Shown piece after piece: positions 14,622 to 20,184 of a DNA stretch of 20,184 nt. Source of the DNA: a virus; the IMG/VR virus record IMGVR_UViG_3300007734_000430, positions 1 to 20,184 of that record, one strand, 5' to 3'. The first letter of the stretch is position 1. Every line of letters begins with the position of its first letter. Below the pieces are notes generated by a model. That model searched no databases and was not told the DNA's origin. It worked only from the letters and a program-made list of their open reading frames with translations. A program made the translations under genes and the position numbers.

Positions 14622-15884
14622 ATGAATCCGACACTCGAAGTACAAATCACGGCGAGACTCGACAAACTCGATGCTGCGCTGAAGGTGGCTGAAGCGAAGA
14701 TCGGCACAAGTGCCGTGACGATGGGCAAGACAGGTGAGCAGGGCGGCAGCATGTTCGTCGACAAATTGGCTGGCAACATGGCAAAAGGTTTGGCGATGGG
14801 CGCAATTTCAAGTGTTCTTGGCGGCGGAATCTTGACTGCGCTGCAAGGAGTCAACGCAGGCAAAAGCGGTGAAGATATCGGGCTTGACATTGCGAAGGGA
14901 ATTGTCGATGGGGCAAAAGGAATACCAGTTGTCGGAACGATCGTTTCAATCTTCGATGAAATCGTCAACGGTGCGAATCGTGCAATTGACAAACTGCAAG
15001 TTGACATCAATGGTGCGGTCAAAAGTTACATAAATGCTTGGGACAAGATGAAGTCTGCTCGAGAAGCATTTATTGCCTCAACTCAGACCAAGGTAGAAGA
15101 TGTGGCAGTAATGGACTCTCCTGAAAACATTATTCGATTGAGTGCTGCAAGGCAAAAAGAAGAAGCAAGAAAAGCCGCTGCGGATGCTGCAGAGGCTGGT
15201 GCTGTTGAACAAACTATTGCTCTTCAAAAGAAACAATCCGATGAGATGCAGGCTCTAAAAACAAAACAGAACAGCGAATCATTCACAGAGATGTCAATTC
15301 GTACATCGACTGGATCGACAGAGTTTCAAGATCAAGTTTCTAATTTAAGAAAACAGCAACAAATGGAACGAGAGTCTACTGCGAAAAGATCTTCAGACAA
15401 TGTTGCTGCTTTGCAAACTGATCTACAAGTAAGGCTTGTAGCAATTGACGATGAGAGGAACAAGAAACTAGCAACACTTCATAAAAGTCAATCGGATGAG
15501 GCGAAGACAATCCAAGCGAAAGCCGATGCTGATAAGCAAGCAGCCGCAGAAAAAGCCTCCGCTGCACTCGTGGCAATTGACAAGAAGCAAGCGAAAGAAA
15601 AGTTAGACGCAGCAATCCAAGCGCAAAAAGACATCATCGATGGCGAGAAGGCAGCGCAGGAACAGATCGACAAGATCGGCCGTGTCGACCAACTCGCAGG
15701 GCAGGCAGCGCAAGGCATGATCAGCAGCGGTCAAACTGCGCTCGGTCAGTTCAACTTTGCGCAACAAGGCGCAGGCGGGACTGCGCTTGACATGGCAAAG
15801 AAGCAGGTAATGAGCCTCGAAAAGATCGAGGCAGCGACTGCCGAACAGGTCCGACTCACGAAAGAAAATAAGGGCTTCCAATGA
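14622..15884 (+). CDS. Short tail tape measure protein
   Basis: The tape measure sets tail length and is threaded inside the tube. This 420-residue protein begins with a strand (LEVQITARLDKLDAALKVAE), then has two hydrophobic Gly-rich stretches at about 50-78 (KGLAMGAISSVLGGGILTAL) and 90-111 (VDGAKGIPVVGTIVSIFDEI). A long charged coiled-coil-like region (about 155-360), rich in Lys, Glu, Gln and Ala, follows. It ends with KKQVMSLEKIEAATAEQVRL, a typical tape-measure ending. For a siphovirus it is short: at the usual 1.5 angstrom per residue the tail would be near 60 nm. The middle (about 15050-15500) is visibly AT-richer than the flanks (about 42% GC in one 60-base line, against 68% in a portal line). 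AGGATGAG upstream serves as ribosome site. Confidence 0.82.
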   Translation: MNPTLEVQITARLDKLDAALKVAEAKIGTSAVTMGKTGEQGGSMFVDKLAGNMAKGLAMGAISSVLGGGILTALQGVNAGKSGEDIGLDIAKGIVDGAKGIPVVGTIVSIFDEIVNGANRAIDKLQVDINGAVKSYINAWDKMKSAREAFIASTQTKVEDVAVMDSPENIIRLSAARQKEEARKAAADAAEAGAVEQTIALQKKQSDEMQALKTKQNSESFTEMSIRTSTGSTEFQDQVSNLRKQQQMERESTAKRSSDNVAALQTDLQVRLVAIDDERNKKLATLHKSQSDEAKTIQAKADADKQAAAEKASAALVAIDKKQAKEKLDAAIQAQKDIIDGEKAAQEQIDKIGRVDQLAGQAAQGMISSGQTALGQFNFAQQGAGGTALDMAKKQVMSLEKIEAATAEQVRLTKENKGFQ

Positions 15885-16738
15885 GTGATGTCTACGAACT
15901 AAATACCAGTCGTAAGTATCTCAACAATGAGGGCAAGCCTCGTGCCGAGCGACAGTTCGTCGTTGTCGGCGCAGCGACCGAAGGCGATGTCGTTGCGCTG
16001 CTCGGAACAACCTTGCCTGGCGAATACGAGAACTATCCAAACGATGGTGCGTTGCCGTACGACATGCTCGCCTTCGACTACTCGATCACGAAAGATCCGA
16101 GCGCAGTCAGCACATGGCAAGTCACGATGCGCTATCGAGCCGAGATCGGCGCAGCGCAAGCGTTCAACAATCCGACATCACCGCAGTTGAGTCCGACCGA
16201 AGTTGGATATCGCACGGCTCGACTGTCGATGCAGGCGGAGTTTCGTGACCTGTGGCGTGACTTTGCATCGGTCGCAGCATTGCAGGCGGTGGCAAGTGGC
16301 AACTACTCCGTGACTGACATCGGCGGGAGTTCGATCGATGCAGGTGGCATTCCACTCTCAACGCTCGTGTACAAGCAAGAGTTTTCGATCCTGATCACGG
16401 ACTCGCTGCTTCCCGATGCGCAAGCGATCGCAACGCAGATCGGCACACGCAACGCATCGACATTCCTCAACTATCCGTCAGGCTCGGTTGTGTTCGCAGG
16501 ATGCAACTGCGAGACGATTCCTGAGGTCGGGCGCAACTCGATCGAGTATCGATTCATCTACGATCAGGCGTATCATCAAATCCAATATCCCGTCAAGGGA
16601 AATAACGGATCACCGATCCTCGCCGCAGCGACTGCAGGGACAATTCTCAAGGGCTCGGCAGAACAAGTTTTCTACAAGCAGCCGTTCAAGTACACCAGCA
16701 ACTTCAACAACCTCTCGCAATACTTCACAGGACTATAA
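15881..16738 (+). CDS. Tail protein following the tape measure, unrecognised
   Basis: This 285-residue protein is coupled to the tape measure by an ATGA overlap. It is mixed beta/alpha with repeated pairs of strands (AERQFVVVGAATEGDVVALL, STWQVTMRYRAEIGAAQAF, LVYKQEFSILITDSLL, NSIEYRFIYDQAYHQIQYPV). The two-fold look of 'strand, xYRAEI/xYRFIYD' hints at a duplicated domain (about 60-130 and 165-250). The slot immediately after the tape measure is normally held by the distal tail protein, so a tail-tip hub role is reasonable. I cannot identify a family motif, and the assignment rests on position. Confidence 0.68.
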   Translation: MSDVYELNTSRKYLNNEGKPRAERQFVVVGAATEGDVVALLGTTLPGEYENYPNDGALPYDMLAFDYSITKDPSAVSTWQVTMRYRAEIGAAQAFNNPTSPQLSPTEVGYRTARLSMQAEFRDLWRDFASVAALQAVASGNYSVTDIGGSSIDAGGIPLSTLVYKQEFSILITDSLLPDAQAIATQIGTRNASTFLNYPSGSVVFAGCNCETIPEVGRNSIEYRFIYDQAYHQIQYPVKGNNGSPILAAATAGTILKGSAEQVFYKQPFKYTSNFNNLSQYFTGL

Positions 16739-16740
16739 AC

Positions 16741-17136
16741 ATGGCAGACGAAATCAATATCTCACTCAATGTCGATGTCTCGTCAGGAAACTTTCGCGCA
16801 TCGTTTCGACCAGGCACGATCCAGCCCGACATGGCAACGATCATCGGATCAGACTTGTCGCAGACCATCGGCACGACAATTGAGAATCTCAACATCGGAT
16901 CGGATGTTGTTGCAGGTGGCTACTACTGGTTTCGCAACTTGTCGACGAGCACGAGCACGACTTTTGATCCATCGATCAAGATCTCGTCGTGCGCTGCGAC
17001 GGCAGCAGGAACATCGTTCCCGTTCCTCAACCTTCGACCAGGTGAATATGCGCTCGGTCGATGCGTGACGACATCGTTCTCGGCGATCTCCTCGACTGCG
17101 ACCGCCAATCTTCAATTTGGAATTATGTCACTGTGA
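16741..17136 (+). CDS. Small beta-rich minor tail protein, unrecognised
   Basis: This 131-residue protein starts at ATG 16741 with AGGA eight bases upstream. It is strand-rich with many Ser/Thr (EINISLNVDVSSGNFRASF, GGYYWFRNLSTSTSTTFDP, FPFLNLRPGEYALGR, ANLQFGIMSL), with a pattern like a single beta-sandwich. The GxYYWFRNLS...FLxLRPGEYALG arrangement resembles small proteins often found near phage tail tips. No catalytic or metal motif. Its stop overlaps the GTG of the next gene (GTGA). Confidence 0.7.
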   Translation: MADEINISLNVDVSSGNFRASFRPGTIQPDMATIIGSDLSQTIGTTIENLNIGSDVVAGGYYWFRNLSTSTSTTFDPSIKISSCAATAAGTSFPFLNLRPGEYALGRCVTTSFSAISSTATANLQFGIMSL

Positions 17137-17987
17137 AACTCCCACGCTTCACAAGCGGGAGCATCGGGCGACTCGACTACAAGGCCTTGAATGAGGCGTT
17201 CATTGCCATCGAGAAGATGGACGGGAAAGCACAGGACGGCGGCTCGTATCAAGGCGCACATCGTGAGTCGTTTATTGCAACGATCACAGGACTGATGACG
17301 GACTCGCTTCAAGGCGCATATCAAACCACAGGACAAGGCACGCTGTTCAAGACCTATGTCTACGACTGGAACGAGGTCGACATCTCGTACGGCCTTGACG
17401 GATCGAACAGCGGTGTCGGTGTCAGCGATCTGCAAGGTGCACGAGGCATCGACTACACGGATGGCGTAACAATTACAGCACCTGCGTCGTATTACCCTGC
17501 GATCGACTTTGCGCCGTATCGCCGTTTCGCTGCAGGCGATGTGGTGATGCTGACGAGGTGCGCAGTCAAGAGCGGCAGCACATACTCCATGATGTACACG
17601 ATCACGCCAGTCTCGGCGGTGACTCCGTTTCTTGCACGGTTGACTTCCGTGGTTGGTGGCACAGAATCGGGTCGATATGCGTGGACAGGTCTCTCACGCA
17701 TCATCGAGGGAACAGTTGCGCTCAAGACAGTTGCGACGAACCTTTACGAGAAGAACCGCATCTGCACCCCTGGCGCAGCGACTGCGCAATCGGTCAACGG
17801 TGCTTCGTGGGACGGCTCGAACTCTTGGGGACACGGGCAGGATGCGACTGGCGTGACAAAGTTGGATTTGCCCGTGGGTGTAGCAGGCACGGGTACGATC
17901 GTCGTCATGCACCAAGGCCATATTCTTGAGTCAACAGATGGCACTACCTTTTGGTTCTACTGTATCAGTCCGATCACTTGCGCATGA
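17133..17987 (+). CDS. Tail-tip/fibre-associated protein, unrecognised
   Basis: The start is taken as GTG 17133, overlapping the previous stop (GTGA), giving MKLPRFTSGSIGRLDYKALN and 284 residues. An earlier in-frame ATG at 17061 lies inside the preceding gene. A conserved-looking N-terminus with helix (DYKALNEAFIAIEKMD) may be an attachment region. The rest is Gly/Ser/Thr/Tyr-rich beta sequence (QGTLFKTYVYDWNEVDISYG, SGSTYSMMYTITPVSAVTP, GTGTIVVMHQGHILESTDG) and ends with two Cys (FWFYCISPITCA). It looks like a minor tail or fibre protein. No family recognised. Confidence 0.7.
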   Translation: MKLPRFTSGSIGRLDYKALNEAFIAIEKMDGKAQDGGSYQGAHRESFIATITGLMTDSLQGAYQTTGQGTLFKTYVYDWNEVDISYGLDGSNSGVGVSDLQGARGIDYTDGVTITAPASYYPAIDFAPYRRFAAGDVVMLTRCAVKSGSTYSMMYTITPVSAVTPFLARLTSVVGGTESGRYAWTGLSRIIEGTVALKTVATNLYEKNRICTPGAATAQSVNGASWDGSNSWGHGQDATGVTKLDLPVGVAGTGTIVVMHQGHILESTDGTTFWFYCISPITCA

Positions 17988-17994
17988 GATCCAT

Positions 17995-19689
17995 ATGAGC
18001 GTACTTCAATTCTGTTGCTTGCCACCGTGTGGACTTTACAACCCGTGGGTCAAGGGTGTAAGTGGTGATGGCTACAGTTGCAACTCGCCAAAATATGTGC
18101 GAACAACATTGTCAATCGGGACTGATTTCGGGCTTACAACATACGCATCATTTACGGATGGATCGCCTGGTCAAGACCCATGTCAGTACAACGGTATTGG
18201 TCCATGGCAGCGAGACTTGGCGGACATCTATCCGACTGCGATTGACTATTCGGACTATTGCGATGAGTTTCCACAGGGAGTCAACTATTGCTGCTGCTCA
18301 TCAAATCAGTCCTGTAGCCCAAACACAACTGGGCAACAATGCGAATGGTTTGCAAATGACACGAAATACCCTGGCTCGTGGTTTACAGATTTCAATTTGC
18401 TTTGCCTGAAGACAGGCGTAGATATTGCGTCGCAGACTGTTGAAGAAACAAATTATATAGGTTGTTGCGGAACTTACTTTGGCGAAGCGAACTGCAGTGA
18501 GGTTGCTTGTGGCTGCGATTTGCTCTACGGAAACACAACCTGCAACAGATCCAAAGTGGCGTATACATTTGGCGATCCTTGCACCAGCGGAGGTCCTTGT
18601 CCGCCTCATGTAGGTTTTCAGTACTACACCGATGAGCCCGTTCTCACAACCTACTATGGATTCGATGCGGCGGTGAATGCAGGCGTAATTGACTCGAATG
18701 ATCCGCTCGGCGTATATCAAGAAGCATTAGTTTTTGAGTCGCTCACGGGTGACACTTTCACCGCTCGGATGCTGTTGCGTGATCATTATGTTGATGCAGT
18801 CAATGATCCGATCAGTCCTGGTGTTGGACTAAAGCAAGGTTTTTTCGGCGGGCCTCCTGATGATGATGCGACACTCTTTCCAAACGGTCCGTATTCTCCT
18901 GATGCATATTCCTACGGTGCATTTCCTTGGGTGAGCATTACGCTGACGATGACGAGCGGCGCATACAACGGCAACACCTACACATACAACGGCTACGGAA
19001 CAGCGCAACAGTTTCAGATTTGGGCGCAAACAAATTGGGCTCCAGTTGCAAATAATGTTGTGTCAGTCGTCGGCAGTGCAGACTATTGGCTCGGGCTTCG
19101 CATATCGGAATTCGCTCTTGACACGGCGACAGGTCAGTACACGCCGTACCACGAGTACAGGCGCATCGTGACTCGAAATGTGACTCTTGGATATATGCCT
19201 GACAACTCCGACGATTTTGATTTGTTCTCGACGACAACAACAAAAGTTGTTTGGAAAGCAAGAGTGCGACAGTTTTACACTTGGCGTGTTTTTACAACAA
19301 TGCAAGATCAGAGAGTGCACGGGATGAGTATCGAGCAACTGCGTGTCGTGACTGGTACTTGCTGCAATTTCGATCACTGCACTCGCACAAGAATTTGGTT
19401 TGGCGTGTCAGGGAGTGATCCAGCCGTCGCACCGTGCACCGTCACAAATCCACTCATTGAGACCTCGGGAACTTGTGGTACTGAAGGCGCACCAAATAAC
19501 ACGCACAACGATACTTGCGAAATGTCCAACTGTGCTGCATTAGGTTATATAACCTATGAAGGATACTGTCGTGGCTATACGCAGAGCACCTGCTTTCCAA
19601 GCCAGTACAATGTGGACATGGACTATGACTTCGTGCAAGACCCAAACCAATTTGACTGCAGCAACAGTTCCTGCATAGACCTGCCATGA
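17995..19689 (+). CDS. Cysteine-rich tail/surface protein (31 Cys in two clusters)
   Basis: This 564-residue protein starts at ATG 17995, eight bases after the previous stop, with a weak GAGAT upstream. It has 31 cysteines: 20 in residues 7-202 (including FCC, YCCC and GCC runs), none in about 203-455, and 11 in 456-560. The middle is an aromatic, strand-rich domain (ITLTMTSGAYNGNTYTYNGY, WKARVRQFYTWRVFTTMQD). There is no signal peptide or membrane segment. The clusters could be disulphide-bonded knots or metal sites of a receptor-binding or tip protein. The gene is AT-richer than the flanks (about 37% GC in one 60-base line near 18421). It is coupled to the next gene by ATGA. Family unrecognised. 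Confidence 0.72.
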   Translation: MSVLQFCCLPPCGLYNPWVKGVSGDGYSCNSPKYVRTTLSIGTDFGLTTYASFTDGSPGQDPCQYNGIGPWQRDLADIYPTAIDYSDYCDEFPQGVNYCCCSSNQSCSPNTTGQQCEWFANDTKYPGSWFTDFNLLCLKTGVDIASQTVEETNYIGCCGTYFGEANCSEVACGCDLLYGNTTCNRSKVAYTFGDPCTSGGPCPPHVGFQYYTDEPVLTTYYGFDAAVNAGVIDSNDPLGVYQEALVFESLTGDTFTARMLLRDHYVDAVNDPISPGVGLKQGFFGGPPDDDATLFPNGPYSPDAYSYGAFPWVSITLTMTSGAYNGNTYTYNGYGTAQQFQIWAQTNWAPVANNVVSVVGSADYWLGLRISEFALDTATGQYTPYHEYRRIVTRNVTLGYMPDNSDDFDLFSTTTTKVVWKARVRQFYTWRVFTTMQDQRVHGMSIEQLRVVTGTCCNFDHCTRTRIWFGVSGSDPAVAPCTVTNPLIETSGTCGTEGAPNNTHNDTCEMSNCAALGYITYEGYCRGYTQSTCFPSQYNVDMDYDFVQDPNQFDCSNSSCIDLP

Positions 19690-20168
19690 ACGAACGAATG
19701 CAAACCGCTTTGGATCGATCACGCAACCGACCTGAACTGAATCGGCAGCGAACCGAGTCGCCAAAGATCACGATGAAAGAAAAACTCGAAGGCGAGACCG
19801 AGTCGCAGTATGTCGAGAGGTTGACGGCCGAGTACAAGGCGAAGATGAGCGATGCGACTCCACCGGCATTGTTCAATCGTGCGGTGACTTTCATCCAGGC
19901 GATGGCGAGCAAGGTGTTCGAGTTGCCTGCGAGCGAGGCACTGCAGGCAGAGCGACTCGAGGTGTGTTTTGGTTGCGAGCATTTCTTGGTGGCGATCGAC
20001 GCACCTGATCAGGTCGGACACTGCGCTGCGTGCGGATGCGGGAAGAGCAAGATGACATCTCTGCCCGAGAAGGCGAAGATCCTCAAGTCGACCTGCCCGA
20101 AAAATATGTGGGATGTGACGATCGATCCCGCAGCGGTTGCGCTCCCGATCGCTCCGCCGTCCGCATAA
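19686..20168 (+). CDS. Small protein with zinc-ribbon-like Cys motif
   Basis: This 160-residue protein starts at ATG 19686, overlapping the stop of the cysteine-rich gene (ATGA). The N-terminal half is charged and helical (KEKLEGETESQYVERLTAEYK). The C-terminal part carries cysteines at 94, 97, 113, 116, 118 and 137 in the order CxxC, then CxxCxC, then CP followed by W (TCPKNMW). I recall this layout (CxxC...CxxCGC...CPxxKW) from small phage and bacterial proteins and take it to be metal-binding. A role near the tail genes is unknown. It might be an accessory to its cysteine-rich partner, which is inference. Gene end and start are well defined. Confidence 0.72.
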   Translation: MNERMQTALDRSRNRPELNRQRTESPKITMKEKLEGETESQYVERLTAEYKAKMSDATPPALFNRAVTFIQAMASKVFELPASEALQAERLEVCFGCEHFLVAIDAPDQVGHCAACGCGKSKMTSLPEKAKILKSTCPKNMWDVTIDPAAVALPIAPPSA

Positions 20169-20184
20169 CGGTCTTTCTTGTCTG

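Noticed and set aside
1-20184. CRISPR array, tRNA genes, integrase, transposon ends or attachment sites
   Set aside because: No regularly spaced repeats, cloverleaf-like segments, recombinase motifs or terminal inverted repeats were seen. The window is nearly all structural genes.

Overview
The window is a stretch of a tailed double-stranded DNA phage or prophage genome (HK97-fold capsid, siphovirus-like layout). All genes that I can support lie on the + strand, and almost the whole 20 kb codes for the packaging, head, head-tail joining and tail module in canonical order. The host cannot be named from this sequence. Base composition is moderately GC-rich overall, with AT-richer patches inside the tape-measure gene and the cysteine-rich gene. 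Most gene junctions are ATGA, GTGA, TTGA or TGATG stop/start overlaps, so translational coupling appears to be the rule.

Layout. 1-792: 3' part of a beta-class DNA methyltransferase (5' end outside the window). 801-2302: a 99-aa protein in the small-terminase position and the large terminase. 2302-4440: portal with an unusually long C-terminal extension. 4437-6362: a collagen-like, beta-roll fibre protein set inside the head module. 6359-7270: MuF-type head morphogenesis protein. 7267-7950: prohead protease. 8067-9437: major capsid protein with an N-terminal scaffold-like region. 9468-9917: a small probable capsid accessory protein. A sigma70-like promoter (7935-7962) and a strong intrinsic terminator (9940-9979) bracket these last two genes, giving a candidate capsid transcription unit. 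9999-11249: a two-domain protein joining a SAM methyltransferase to a glycosyltransferase-like domain. 11258-13411: head-tail connector, probable stopper, tail-completion (HK97 gp10-like) and probable tail terminator. 13424-13831: probable tail tube protein. 13828-14617: three small overlapping ORFs in the tail-assembly-chaperone position, with a possible -1 frameshift. 14622-15884: a short tape measure. 15881-17987: three unrecognised tail proteins. 17995-19689: a 31-cysteine protein. 19686-20168: a small protein with a zinc-ribbon-like cysteine pattern.

How it works together. Terminase drives DNA through the portal. Protease and capsid protein build and mature the shell, with MuF and a small accessory protein associated. 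The connector series closes the head and joins a tail assembled around the tape measure. The less ordinary content is the probable virion-modifying methyltransferase/glycosyltransferase, the collagen/beta-roll fibre among head genes, the portal extension, the possible recoding site, and the cysteine-rich protein coupled to a cysteine-motif partner. No tRNA, CRISPR array, insertion sequence, integrase or attachment site was seen. There is no gene-free stretch longer than about 120 bases.
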